From contig CP050848.1 of NCBI GenBank assembly GCA_014873095.1, positions 2,973,850 through 3,037,849 of the forward strand: a stretch of 64,000 nucleotides of DNA. The letters are read 5' to 3'. Within the stretch, counting starts at the first letter, position 1. Each line of letters starts with the position of its first letter. Source of the stretch: Planctomycetales bacterium ZRK34. Lineage in GTDB: Bacteria; Planctomycetota; Phycisphaerae; Phycisphaerales; Zrk34. This document shows, in pieces, positions 42,784 to 51,838 of this stretch. Made by a program: the position numbers and the translations under genes. A model generated the notes under the pieces. It was not told the origin of the DNA. It made no database searches and worked only from the letters and a program-made list of their open reading frames with translations.

Positions 42784-43565
42784 AAAACGCACTGATTACA
42801 TCGTCGTTCGCGCTGCTGCTCGCCGTCGTCGGCTCCGGCTGTCAAAGTCAACCGACCTACCAGCAGTTGTTCATCAACACCGTCGAGCAGGCCCACAACC
42901 AGGTCGTCTACAATCGCGCCGAGGCGCTGGCGGTCGACATCGAATTCATCTGGCAGGGCAACTACCGCTTCCGCGGCACGATGCTCTACGACACCAAGTC
43001 GATGGCCAGCAAGCTCATCGCCGACAACGGCACGATCTTGATCTTCGACGGCAAGCAGGCCTACGCCAGCCCCGCTGAAGCCGCCACAGCCGATGCGTGG
43101 TATCAGCTCGTGGCCATGCCGTACTTCGCCGCCGCGCCGTTCAAGCTTGATGAGTCCGGCATCACGCTGACCGCTCCCCCCAACCAGATGCTGCCGCTGT
43201 ACGGGGTGCAGTCCCATGCCGCGATCCTCAGCTACGACGAAAAGCATAAGTCACGGAATGGTGAGTCGATGATCCTCTACCTCACACGTGGCAAAGGCAC
43301 GCTCGAAGCGATCGGCGGTATTAAGACAGGCCCCGAGCATCAGGATGTGCTTGAGCCCCGCGCGATCGTCTATCGCGACTTTGTCGACGTAGACGGCGTC
43401 AAGTTCGCCTCGGTCTGGGATTTTTACCCGTGGACTGAAGCCGACGGCCCCAAGGGCGGGCTCATCGGCCGCGCCAAGCTGTCGAACTTCCGCTTCGTCA
43501 TCCCCGTCAAAGACGCTTTCAAAGCCCCCGCCGACGCTACCGTCATCCCTCATCCGGAAATGTAA
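42780..43565 (+). CDS. Outer-surface lipoprotein of unknown function
   Basis: A 261-residue lipoprotein with signal and lipobox GSGCQS (Cys at about residue 21). The mature part is beta-rich with repeated short strands (DIEFIWQGNYRFRGTMLYD, ILIFDGKQAYASP, VYRDFVDVDGVKFASVWDF), a layout near that of LolA/LppX-like or DUF6503-type half-barrels that carry lipids. No catalytic motif is seen. Translation is coupled to the ACT gene by a 4-nt overlap. A strong terminator follows 30 nt after the stop codon. Confidence 0.7.
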   Translation: MKNALITSSFALLLAVVGSGCQSQPTYQQLFINTVEQAHNQVVYNRAEALAVDIEFIWQGNYRFRGTMLYDTKSMASKLIADNGTILIFDGKQAYASPAEAATADAWYQLVAMPYFAAAPFKLDESGITLTAPPNQMLPLYGVQSHAAILSYDEKHKSRNGESMILYLTRGKGTLEAIGGIKTGPEHQDVLEPRAIVYRDFVDVDGVKFASVWDFYPWTEADGPKGGLIGRAKLSNFRFVIPVKDAFKAPADATVIPHPEM

Positions 43566-43594
43566 TCCACCCCTCCACCGCACAACCACCAAAG

Positions 43595-43620
43595 CCCGGG
43601 GACAGCCGTCCCCGGGTTTT
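43595..43620 (+). terminator. Intrinsic terminator
   Basis: A perfect 9-bp GC-rich stem (CCCGGGGAC with GTCCCCGGG), loop AGCC, then TTTTCTTTT. Confidence 0.9.
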
Positions 43621-43636
43621 CTTTTGAACCGAAAAT

Positions 43637-45676
43637 ATGAACTCGACCACACCCCTCATATCGCTCCTGCTCAGCATGCTAGTGACGCTTCCCACCACCG
43701 CGCAAACCCCCAGCCCGGTGAATATCCCTGCGACACTCAAGGCAGGCGCCACAGCCTTCGAACAAAACTATGAGGCCGAGTCTGTCCCCGCGACCACCTC
43801 CGGCCCGAAGATACAGATCGTCGACGACAACGACGCCTCAGGCGGCAAATGCATCGAGTTTGTCGACGCCCATGCGGGTGAATATATGCAGTACACCCTT
43901 GCCGATGTGCCGGCCGGATATTACACGCTGCACCTGAACTACAAACAGGATAAAAACCGCGGCGCAGCCGTGGTCAGCGTCAACGGACGCTCAATCGGTT
44001 CATTCATCGATCAACGCGATGTGCATGAAACCCGATTTGTTCGACACGACGTTAGCACATTCTTTCAGCCTGCCGCCGGCCCGGTCGTGGTCCGTCTTAC
44101 ACACATCGGCTCGCTCGGCGGGACCAACCCGAAGCTGTCTGTCGATGCACTGGTGATCAAAACCGACCCTGTCAAAAATGACCTGGAAAAGGGAGAAAAC
44201 GAAGGCGACAGTGCCTGTGAGAATATGCGAGTCGATGCGGTGGCATTGGCCCGCCAGCTTCAGGTAAAGCCGCTTGTTGCCGGAGCTGGTCATGCGCCGT
44301 TTTATGCTTTGCCTGTTTACTCGCCGGATGGATCGGACATTCCCGCCGGGGCCTTGGATCGCAAGGATTATTCATCCACAGCCGCCTGGCTTGATACGAT
44401 GGAAGCACAGCACAAGCCGGGGAAAATCGGCAGTGGCACCTATGACCTCAAATCAGATGATTTTCAAAGTCGCGCACTGACGCAGAGTATTTATGGGTAT
44501 GACACCGGTCGCGGTCGTCCGGTGCTCGAAGGGCATGGGCGCTCAAGCCTGTTCTATCTGCGGGCATCGGGTATACGAATTCAGTATCTTACGCTGCGCA
44601 ACATGGGCATTCCGATCATCTCGATCGATCACTGGAAGTCGTACAACTTCGGCGGCAAGAAAGGCCTTTTGCACTGGCCGACCTATCAGCCGGATACACA
44701 CGCCCAGATGGTGCACGATGCGGATATTGACGACATCGCCGTCATGGATTGTCGTTTTGAAAACATTGGCATCGCGGTTCTGTTTATCAAGGAATTCCAC
44801 GGGATTCATGACATCCACATCGGCCGCAATCAAGCGATTGGCGGCAGCGGGTTCACTGCCTTTCAAACATATGACTTTGACGACATCTATTTCTATCAGA
44901 ATCGTCTTACAGACTTCGATCAGGGCACGCACGCAGCCAACTGGGCCCAAACGCTGCTGTGGGTCGGCACCAACGACATCACCCATAAGCAGACCAATCG
45001 CAACGTATTCGCCGAGTTCAACGAGGCCCGCAATATCCGAAGCGCCCATTCATACAACAAGGTCAATGCGGCGGTGTTCTGCGATATCCGCGACTGCTCG
45101 AATGTATCAATTGCTTACAACGTGTTTAAAGACATGGTCAACACGAAAGCGCATTCGGATTGCAACGTGGTATACAGCAAAACCGATGATTTGATGATTG
45201 ATCACTGCGTCTTCGAAAACTGCGGGGCCAACGACAGCCCGGACGACGGCGACATCGGCTCCGAGGGTGGGTGCATCACCCTGAAGGATCACACCTCGGA
45301 TGCCGCCCGTTTCGGCACGATCATTCAGAACTGCACATTCATCGCGGGCTCGATCACGGAAGTGCCGATGATCCTATTCAATCACGACGGCGTGTTGCGC
45401 AACTGCACGTTTAAGGGCTGGCAATGGACCGGAACGAATAATCATCGCCGCTACATGATTCAGAAATATAGTGGAAAATCACTGCTTCTTGAAAATTTGA
45501 AACTCATCGATTGCGGCGGCAAAGGCGCTTGTGCCGTTCGAGAAGACAACGCGGTGACTGCGATCGTGAACTGGCCCACTACAAACTTCGATGACGACCG
45601 CACAGCCATCTTTACGGGCGTGAACTTCACCGCCAATGCGAACAACGATCAAGGCGTGCCGCTGTGCAATAAGTAA
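43637..45676 (+). CDS. Secreted CBM plus right-handed beta-helix protein
   Basis: A 679-residue exported protein (signal peptide 1-23, ending TAQTP). Residues about 40-175 form a carbohydrate-binding-like sandwich (CBM6/35 type: FEQNYEAESVPATTSG, GKCIEFVDAHAGEYMQY, GYYTLHLNYK). Residues 215-670 form a right-handed parallel beta-helix with repeated hydrophobic-Asn rungs (IQYLTLRNMGIPI, IAVMDCRFENIGIAV, VSIAYNVFKDMVN, MIDHCVFENCGAN), as in pectate-lyase-like and PL6-type enzymes. Catalytic residues cannot be picked by eye. The likely role is binding and cutting of an acidic polysaccharide. The stop codon touches the stop codon of the convergent cupin gene with no gap. Confidence 0.8.
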   Translation: MNSTTPLISLLLSMLVTLPTTAQTPSPVNIPATLKAGATAFEQNYEAESVPATTSGPKIQIVDDNDASGGKCIEFVDAHAGEYMQYTLADVPAGYYTLHLNYKQDKNRGAAVVSVNGRSIGSFIDQRDVHETRFVRHDVSTFFQPAAGPVVVRLTHIGSLGGTNPKLSVDALVIKTDPVKNDLEKGENEGDSACENMRVDAVALARQLQVKPLVAGAGHAPFYALPVYSPDGSDIPAGALDRKDYSSTAAWLDTMEAQHKPGKIGSGTYDLKSDDFQSRALTQSIYGYDTGRGRPVLEGHGRSSLFYLRASGIRIQYLTLRNMGIPIISIDHWKSYNFGGKKGLLHWPTYQPDTHAQMVHDADIDDIAVMDCRFENIGIAVLFIKEFHGIHDIHIGRNQAIGGSGFTAFQTYDFDDIYFYQNRLTDFDQGTHAANWAQTLLWVGTNDITHKQTNRNVFAEFNEARNIRSAHSYNKVNAAVFCDIRDCSNVSIAYNVFKDMVNTKAHSDCNVVYSKTDDLMIDHCVFENCGANDSPDDGDIGSEGGCITLKDHTSDAARFGTIIQNCTFIAGSITEVPMILFNHDGVLRNCTFKGWQWTGTNNHRRYMIQKYSGKSLLLENLKLIDCGGKGACAVREDNAVTAIVNWPTTNFDDDRTAIFTGVNFTANANNDQGVPLCNK

Positions 45677-46054
45677 TCATGTTGCGGTGGCGTTATCGAC
45701 GAGGTAGACATCGTCGTCATCGATATCGGGGATGCCGATGACGAGCACGCGCATCCGCCCGCGCGTGGCGTGGATGATCCCGGGCGGGATGTGCACCATT
45801 GAGCCTGGACGCAAGGTGTGTTCTTCATCGTCGAGTGTGATCACGCCTTCGCCTTCCAGCACGTAGTAGAGTTCCGTCGCGCGTTTGTGATAGTGGGCGG
45901 CGGAGGTATCCATGACGACCTCGTGCGCCCACGCCGCGATGCCCGGGGCGGCATCATCGCGGCTGATCAGACGGCGGCGCGTGCCGCATGTGCTGGTTTC
46001 GGTGGATTGTTCATCGGTGTGACGCACGAGGAGTGCGGAGGGTGGGGTGGACAT
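45677..46054 (-). CDS. Cupin-domain protein
   Basis: A 125-residue small cupin. Motif 1 is HYHKRATELYYVLEGEG, with two His and a Glu that bind metal, and motif 2 is PPGIIHATRG with the third His. Length and fold are those of single-domain cupins that act as isomerases, epimerases or sensors. The gene comes 16 nt after a small membrane-protein gene on the same strand and is probably cotranscribed with it. Substrate unknown. Confidence 0.88.
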   Translation of the reverse strand: MSTPPSALLVRHTDEQSTETSTCGTRRRLISRDDAAPGIAAWAHEVVMDTSAAHYHKRATELYYVLEGEGVITLDDEEHTLRPGSMVHIPPGIIHATRGRMRVLVIGIPDIDDDDVYLVDNATAT

Positions 46055-46069
46055 GGTGAGTCTCTGCGG

Positions 46070-46303
46070 TTACTGACGGAAGCGGATGAAGACGTAGAAA
46101 GCTGCCAGCAGCATCACAACGCTTACAGTCCGACCCGCTATGTTGATGGGGGCTTCCCATCGGGCGAAGCTGATGGGGTCAGTCCAGGCGAGTGCCAGTC
46201 GAAGGATCATACAGCCGATCACAACTACGCTGAGAGCGAGCAGAGTGAGCACCCAGCGGCGCGGGGGGCGAAGTGTGATGGTCTTTTGCGAGGATCGAGA
46301 CAT
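46070..46303 (-). CDS. Small two-helix membrane protein
   Basis: A 77-residue protein. Two hydrophobic helices (residues about 17-38, WVLTLLALSVVVIGCMIL, and 56-73, RTVSVVMLLAAFYVFI) are linked by a 16-residue loop; both ends are basic, so both termini are likely cytoplasmic. No family is recognised. It is the first gene of a two-gene unit with the cupin. Confidence 0.65.
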   Translation of the reverse strand: MSRSSQKTITLRPPRRWVLTLLALSVVVIGCMILRLALAWTDPISFARWEAPINIAGRTVSVVMLLAAFYVFIRFRQ

Positions 46304-46385
46304 TTCTGGTCACCCTCATCATCATAGTGCTGACCCCCGGGCTTCGGAAGACCTCAGCCCGGGGCTTGATAAATTATAGATGCAT

Positions 46386-46418
46386 AAAAAACCTCACCCG
46401 CGCGGGGCGCGGGTGAGG
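46386..46418 (-). terminator. Terminator of the LTD PEP-CTERM gene
   Basis: A perfect 12-bp stem (46392-46403 with 46407-46418), 3-nt loop, and on the minus strand TTTTTT directly after it. Confidence 0.9.
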
Positions 46419-46458
46419 GGCATGGGCACTGCTTGAGGCGTAGATGTGAACGGTCTGA

Positions 46459-47106
46459 TCAGGCGCGACGACGGCGGGCCAGGACGAGCAGGCCGCCGGC
46501 GAGTGCGGCGATGGAGGCGGGCTCGGGGACTGGGACGTAGGAGCCGGGGTTGCCGAGGTCGCCGTTATTGTTGACGAACGAGCCGTAGATGTCGCCGGGG
46601 GTGGAGACAACGACCGAGTACACATCGTCGGCGCCGAGGGCATTGGGGGGAATGTTGGCGCTGACGCCGTCGGTGCGGGGCGTGCCGGGGAAGTCGTCAT
46701 CGCCGTAGGTCAGGGTGTCGACGAGGCTGTCGGAGTTGTCGAAGATGTTGATGGTGTCGCCACGGCCGATGTTGTTGGACACGCCGCCGAGGACTTTCAC
46801 GGAGGCGTCGAGGTTCCAGGCGGCACGGAAGGTGGCGGCGGAGTCTTCAGTGATGACAACGGATTCGCCGGCAGCGACGATGCCGAAGCCGGACAGATCG
46901 AAGACGCCGGGCGAGGCGGACTCATCATCGTAGGACCAGCCGGTCATGTCGATGGCGGAGTCGCCGACGTTGGTGAATTCCATGAATTCGCCGCCGGCGC
47001 CTTTGTACATCCATTCGGTGATGCGCATGACGGCATGGGCGGGGCTGACCGCGGCGAAGGCGATCAGAACGGTGAGAGCGGTGAGGGTGAGATTGCTGCG
47101 AGTCAT
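46459..47106 (-). CDS. PEP-CTERM protein with lamin-tail-like domain
   Basis: A 215-residue exported protein (signal peptide 1-25, ending SPAHAV). The mature core is a lamin-tail (LTD) immunoglobulin-like fold: MRITEWMYKG, GEFMEFTNVGDSAIDMTGW and GESVVITEDSAATFR are its standard strands. The end is a PEP-CTERM signal: PVPEPASIAALAGGLLVL, then ARRRRA. It is expected on the outer surface or in extracellular matrix. It lies directly downstream of another PEP-CTERM gene on the same strand, with a 66-bp gap, so the two may be one operon. Confidence 0.9.
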   Translation of the reverse strand: MTRSNLTLTALTVLIAFAAVSPAHAVMRITEWMYKGAGGEFMEFTNVGDSAIDMTGWSYDDESASPGVFDLSGFGIVAAGESVVITEDSAATFRAAWNLDASVKVLGGVSNNIGRGDTINIFDNSDSLVDTLTYGDDDFPGTPRTDGVSANIPPNALGADDVYSVVVSTPGDIYGSFVNNNGDLGNPGSYVPVPEPASIAALAGGLLVLARRRRA

Positions 47107-47172
47107 GGTGAGGTTCTCCCGTGGTGGGGGTAATGAGGTACGAGGCGGACAGTGACAGTTGACAGGTGCGGT

Positions 47173-48075
47173 TCAGGCAGTGCGTGAAGATTTACGGCGG
47201 GGTTTGATCGCCAGCAGGCCGAGCAGAGCGGTGGCGATGGCGGCGGGCTCGGGCACGGGCTTGAGCACGTAGAGGGCGGGTGTTTCACCGACGATGTAGA
47301 TGGTTCCCTCGGGATCGATGGTGACGCCTTCGGCATCGCCGATGTTGGCGAGCTCGAAGGTGCTGAGGGTGTCGCCGGCGGGGGTGACTTCCAGCAGCTT
47401 GCGGCCTTCCTGGCTGTAGATCAGCAGGTTGTTCTGGTCGGCGGTGCCGAGCAGGGACGGAACGGTCGAAAGAATCTGCACGTCGGAAAGATCGTCGCTG
47501 GCCAGATCCAGCAGGGCGGGATCGAACAGGGGATTCACGACGATCGACAGGGCATCCCAGTCGATGTCGAGTTCATAAACGGCCTGGGGATTCTTTTCCT
47601 TGACGGCGAAGTACTTGCCGGTGGCCGTGTCGTAGGTGATGCCTTCAATGCCGCTGTTGCCGACGTTGGGACCGATGGAGACCATGGGCAGATCGCCGCG
47701 CGTGGCCGAGCCGAAGGCCGTGTACGTCAGGCGGTACAGATCCTGCTCGCGTTCTTCAACGACGATGAATTCGCCATTGCCGATGTAGGTGATGCCTTCG
47801 GTGTCGTCGAAGCCGGTCAGGGACATGAGGCCGAGCTGATTGCCTTGGGTGTCGTACTCGACGATGGCGCGGCCTTCATCGCCGATGACGAAGAGCGTGC
47901 CGGTGTCGGGGTTGTAGGTGACGCCGGAGGCTTCATCGGCGGCGATGGTGAGGCTGTAGACGCCATCGAGTTGGTAGTTGGAAAGATTGACGTCGGTGAC
48001 AACGGCGTGTGAGGTCGACGCGGACAGCCCAGCGACCGCGAGCGTGGCGACGGTGAGCAGACGTTTGATCATCAT
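47173..48075 (-). CDS. SdiA-regulated-like beta-propeller PEP-CTERM protein
   Basis: A 300-residue exported protein (signal peptide 1-24, ending TSHAV). It matches SdiA-regulated proteins: GVTYNPDTGTLFVIGDEG, DDTEGITYIGNGEFIVVEE and GIEGITYDTATGKYFAVKE are blades of a propeller that in other families binds calcium. The C-terminal signal is VPEPAAIATALLGLLAI followed by Lys/Arg. AAGGAG lies upstream of the start region. Likely a surface protein whose exact ligand is unknown; first gene of the pair with the LTD protein. Confidence 0.88.
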   Translation of the reverse strand: MMIKRLLTVATLAVAGLSASTSHAVVTDVNLSNYQLDGVYSLTIAADEASGVTYNPDTGTLFVIGDEGRAIVEYDTQGNQLGLMSLTGFDDTEGITYIGNGEFIVVEEREQDLYRLTYTAFGSATRGDLPMVSIGPNVGNSGIEGITYDTATGKYFAVKEKNPQAVYELDIDWDALSIVVNPLFDPALLDLASDDLSDVQILSTVPSLLGTADQNNLLIYSQEGRKLLEVTPAGDTLSTFELANIGDAEGVTIDPEGTIYIVGETPALYVLKPVPEPAAIATALLGLLAIKPRRKSSRTA

Positions 48076-48260
48076 GATGACAGGCTCCTTGAAAGGGGGT
48101 AAGAACGAGTGCCCTTTAGAACCTGCCGATGTTGACCTCTGATCAGAACAATGATGTGGTTGGGTTAAAGCGTGTTGCGTGAGTGTTCAGATCGGCGCGG
48201 ATGTTTGCATCGCGCGAGTGGGATGTGGAAGGTGTTCGATTCAGATGAACGATGTGAGCA

Positions 48261-48293
48261 GTACCAGACGCTTCACTGCGTTCAGCGTCGGCG
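48261..48293. repeat. Gene-end palindrome, copy 4
   Basis: Starts GTACCAGACGCTTC and ends TCAGCGTCGGCG, like copy 3. It lies 40 bp past the stop codon of the XylR-type gene. Confidence 0.6.
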
Positions 48294-48334
48294 TGAGTGG
48301 AAAAATATGGAAGAGGTGTTGAACGATTGATGCG

Positions 48335-49564
48335 TCAGCGCGTGGCCAGTCGTTTGGCGGTGGTGGCGGTGTCGTCGCCGGGAAGCGAGGCGCGGCGGCG
48401 ATATTCACCGGGTGTTGAGCCGGTTTTCTGCTTGAACATGGCGCACATGTATTCAGGGTGTTTAAACCCGGTGAAGCTGGCGATCTTGGGGAGAGTGAAA
48501 TCGGTTTCGCGGAGCAGCTGCTTCACGCGGTCGAGTTGCACACGAAGGATTTCAGTTTTCGGCGAGCGGCCCAGTAATTTGGCGAAGCGGCGCTCGAGGG
48601 TGCTGCGCGACAGGCGGGTCTGTTCCAACACGTTTTCGACGGTGATGCCATCGACGGCGTGCTCTCGGATGTAACGCACGGCGGCGGCGACCTGTCGATC
48701 GGCGATGGCCAGGGCGTCGGTCGACTGGCGGGTGACGACGCCGATCGGATCGACGAAGGTCTTTTCAGCGTGGACGGTGTGGCCGGCCATCATCGCTTCG
48801 AGCAAGGCGGCGGCCTCGTAACCGATCTTTTCGGTGTTCGGGGCGACACTGGTCAAAGGCGGGTCGCACAATTCGCAAACGACCGCATCGTCATCGACAC
48901 CGATGACAGCGACCTCGTCGGGCACGGCGACGCCGATCTCGCGGCAGGCGTTGAGAATCTGCTGGCCGCGGATGTCGTTGCAGGCCATCAGGCCGACGGG
49001 CTTGGGCAGCGAGGCGATCCATCGGGCGATGTCGTCTTCGTGCAGCAGACCCTTGGCTTCGATGGTGGTGGTGTCGGTGGTGCGGTGGGCGGTGGAATCA
49101 TCGTAGACGTGGGGCGTGTAACCGGCTTCAGCGAGTTGCTGGCTGAAGTAACGCATGCGCCGTTCGGAATAGTTGGCGCCGGCGAAACCGCAGTAGGCGA
49201 AATTCTCGAAGCCGCGCTCGAGCAGGTGATTGATGGCGTGACCGACGACGGGGTGGTCGTTGGTTTCGATCAGGGGGATGCCGGGCAGATCGTGCAGGCC
49301 GCGCAGGTCGATGGTGGGCAGGCCGAGCGATTGGATCTGCTCGATGAGCTTGCGCGACTCGATGCGTGCGATGATGCCGTCGCCTTTCCAGTCGGCGAGC
49401 CACCGCGGGGCGGCGTCGCCCATGGCGCGTTCCTGGTGATAAATCGACCAGGGACGATGCGTGCGGACGTAAGCGGCGATGCCGCGGAGCAGTCCACGTC
49501 CATACGCCCGGCTCGACTCGATCAGCAGGGCGATGCGCGGTCGGGATGGCAACGTTTGACTCAT
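48335..49564 (-). CDS. XylR-type AraC-family regulator
   Basis: A 409-residue transcription factor. The N-terminal 280 residues are a LacI/periplasmic-binding fold: RIALLIESSRAYGRGLLRGI, GDGIIARIESRKL, GLMACNDIRGQQIL and VAVIGVDDDAVVCEL. The C-terminal 110 residues hold two AraC helix-turn-helix motifs (VENVLEQTRLSRSTLERRF, and PKIASFTGFKHPEYMCAMF). This layout is that of E. coli XylR, which senses xylose. Planctomycetes carry many such regulators for sugar use. It is divergent from the DUF6786 gene, a likely target, with 116 bp in between. Confidence 0.92.
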   Translation of the reverse strand: MSQTLPSRPRIALLIESSRAYGRGLLRGIAAYVRTHRPWSIYHQERAMGDAAPRWLADWKGDGIIARIESRKLIEQIQSLGLPTIDLRGLHDLPGIPLIETNDHPVVGHAINHLLERGFENFAYCGFAGANYSERRMRYFSQQLAEAGYTPHVYDDSTAHRTTDTTTIEAKGLLHEDDIARWIASLPKPVGLMACNDIRGQQILNACREIGVAVPDEVAVIGVDDDAVVCELCDPPLTSVAPNTEKIGYEAAALLEAMMAGHTVHAEKTFVDPIGVVTRQSTDALAIADRQVAAAVRYIREHAVDGITVENVLEQTRLSRSTLERRFAKLLGRSPKTEILRVQLDRVKQLLRETDFTLPKIASFTGFKHPEYMCAMFKQKTGSTPGEYRRRASLPGDDTATTAKRLATR

Positions 49565-49680
49565 GACGAAAAAATATAACCTGCCCCGCGATTATCTCAT
49601 GGCGTCCGTAAATTGCAACGTTACAATCAGGCCGTCGATTGCGGAACGTTATCCCACGCGCACGACGAGGCACTTTTCCC

Positions 49681-50898
49681 ATGAAGCGAGCGTTGATCAT
49701 GGCATTGACCGGCATTACGGCGGCGGCTTCCGGCTGCGCCCGAAGCGGAACATTCGGCGGCGATCTGGCGCTGCTGCAAAAGTATACCGATGTGGTCGTG
49801 CTGCACGATGCCGACGACCAGGCGCAGGTGGCGGTGGTGCCGCTATACCAGGGGCGCGTCATGACCTCGACGGCTGACGGGCCCGGCGGCCTCAGCTACG
49901 GGTGGCTTAACGACGACCTGATCGCCTCCGATCTACGCGGTGTGCACATCAACGTGTTCGGCGGTGAGGATCGGCTCTGGTTCGGACCCGAAGGCGGACC
50001 GTATTCGATCTTCTTCGCCCCCGAAGTCGAGCAGAATCTCGACAACTGGTATACCCCCGAAGCGATCGACTGGGGCGCGTGGAAAGTCGTCGACATCTCC
50101 GATACGCATGTCACCTTCGCCAAGCAGTTCGCGCTACTCAATGCCGCCAATTTCGTTTTCGAGGTGCAGGCGGATCGCACCGTGCGCCTGCTGGATCGCG
50201 CGACCGTCAACGAGAAGCTCGGCGTCAATGTGCCGGCCGGCGTGAGGCTGGTCGCTTATGAGTCCGACAATCGACTGACCAATGCGGGTAAGAACCCGTG
50301 GCAGAAAAAGAACGGCCTGCTGTCGATCTGGATACTCGGCATGTACAACCCCTCGCCGACCACCACGATCGTCATCCCCTTCAAGCCCGGACCCGCCGAC
50401 AAGCTCGGCCCAATCGTCAACGACGCCTACTTCGGCCAGATCGCCGGCGATCGCCTGAAGATCGACGAAGCCAACGGCGTGATCTACTTCAAGGGCGATG
50501 GCGAGTCGCGCGGCAAGATCGGCGTCGGCCCCCAGCGTGTCAAGCCATTCGCCGGCAGCTACGACGCGGCCCATGGCGTGTTGACGCTGGTGCAGTTCAC
50601 CGTGCCGGATGACCCCACCGAAGCCGATTATGTCAACAGCATGTGGGGCAAGCAGGACCACCCCTACGCCGGCGACGTGGTCAACAGCTACAACGACGGC
50701 CCGCCCGAACCGGGCAAGCCTCCGCTCGGACCCTTCTATGAGCTTGAATCTTCGAGCCCGGGCGCTGCGCTGAAACCCGGTGAAACCCTCGAGCATGTTC
50801 ACCGCACAATCCACCTGCAAGGCGACCGCGCTGCGCTGGATGCGATCAGCCGCGCCACGCTCGGCGTGGGGCTCGATGCCATCGAAGGCGCGTTTTGA
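49681..50898 (+). CDS. DUF6786-family lipoprotein
   Basis: A 405-residue lipoprotein; start at ATG 49681 and lipobox ASGCAR. The conserved order GRVMTSTADG, GWLNDDLI, VFGGEDRLWFGPEGGPYSIFF and TGLLSIWILGMYNPSPTTT (here NGLLSIWILGMYNPSPTTT) is that of DUF6786 proteins, found in planctomycetes and Bacteroidetes, with a galactose-mutarotase-like beta-sandwich look. The function is unknown; the fold hints at sugar binding. It is divergent from the XylR-type regulator. Confidence 0.82.
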   Translation: MKRALIMALTGITAAASGCARSGTFGGDLALLQKYTDVVVLHDADDQAQVAVVPLYQGRVMTSTADGPGGLSYGWLNDDLIASDLRGVHINVFGGEDRLWFGPEGGPYSIFFAPEVEQNLDNWYTPEAIDWGAWKVVDISDTHVTFAKQFALLNAANFVFEVQADRTVRLLDRATVNEKLGVNVPAGVRLVAYESDNRLTNAGKNPWQKKNGLLSIWILGMYNPSPTTTIVIPFKPGPADKLGPIVNDAYFGQIAGDRLKIDEANGVIYFKGDGESRGKIGVGPQRVKPFAGSYDAAHGVLTLVQFTVPDDPTEADYVNSMWGKQDHPYAGDVVNSYNDGPPEPGKPPLGPFYELESSSPGAALKPGETLEHVHRTIHLQGDRAALDAISRATLGVGLDAIEGAF

Positions 50899-50941
50899 TC
50901 ATTGGCTGACACCGGTGATCGATGCCGTATCATGAAACATC

Positions 50942-51754
50942 ATGAAGATTGACACCTCTATCCATCGCATCAAGCCCGACTCGAAAGTCGACCTGAATAA
51001 GATCGACACGCATGTCGACGGCGGGCTCGACAAGGACAAGGCCAAGGACGAGTTCCGATCGCTTCGCAAAAAGCTTTCCGATTTGCAGGAACTGCTTTGC
51101 GCCGAGTCAAAACACGCCGTGCTCGTCGTGTTTCAGGCGATGGACGCAGGCGGTAAGGATTCGACGATTCGTAGCGTGGTCGGGCCGATCAATCCGCAGG
51201 GCTGCCGGGTGGCGAGCTTCAAGGCGCCGTCCTCGAACGAGTTGAAACACGACTACCTGTGGCGAATTCATCAGCACGCGCCGGCGCGCGGCATGATCGG
51301 CGTGTTCAACCGGTCGCATTACGAAGAGGTCGGCATCGTTCGCGTGCACAACATCGTGCCGGAGCAGCGGTGGAAGAAGCGTTACGACCACATCAACGCT
51401 TTTGAAAAACTGCTGAGCGACGAGGGTACGCACATCGTCAAGTTTTTCCTGCACATTTCGAAGGACTACCAGCGAGAACGTTTTCAGCGCCGGCTCGATC
51501 GCCCGGACAAACATTGGAAATTCAACCCCGACGATCTGTCAGAACGCCGCAGGTGGGGTGACTACATGCAGGCTTACAGCCAGATGATCGAGCGCTGCTC
51601 GACGAAGCAGGCGCCGTGGTACGTCATCCCCGCCGAGCGGCGGTGGTATCGAAATCTGATCGTGACGAAGGTGCTGGTCGACCTGCTGGAAGGGTTGGAT
51701 ATGAAATACCCGGCGCCGAGCTTTGATGCCAGCCAGATCACGATTGATGATTGA
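50942..51754 (+). CDS. ppk2: Polyphosphate kinase 2 family protein
   Basis: A 270-residue kinase of the PPK2 family. Walker A is MDAGGKDSTIR near residues 60-70; the following loop has NPQGCRVASFKAPS, lid residues are in FNRSHYEEVGIVRVH, and the Walker B-like segment has KFFLHISKDYQRERFQRRL. The short one-domain form matches class III or class I PPK2, which phosphorylate AMP/ADP or GDP/UDP with polyphosphate. It acts in the cytoplasm. It stands alone, with 43 nt upstream to the DUF6786 gene on the same strand. Confidence 0.93.
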   Translation: MKIDTSIHRIKPDSKVDLNKIDTHVDGGLDKDKAKDEFRSLRKKLSDLQELLCAESKHAVLVVFQAMDAGGKDSTIRSVVGPINPQGCRVASFKAPSSNELKHDYLWRIHQHAPARGMIGVFNRSHYEEVGIVRVHNIVPEQRWKKRYDHINAFEKLLSDEGTHIVKFFLHISKDYQRERFQRRLDRPDKHWKFNPDDLSERRRWGDYMQAYSQMIERCSTKQAPWYVIPAERRWYRNLIVTKVLVDLLEGLDMKYPAPSFDASQITIDD

Positions 51755-51838
51755 CCCCGCCCGGACGGAGCAACAAAACAGCAGCGTGAACGTTAATCAA
51801 GCTCGGCGGTTTTCGTCGTGTTTTCAAGGAGCAGACGT

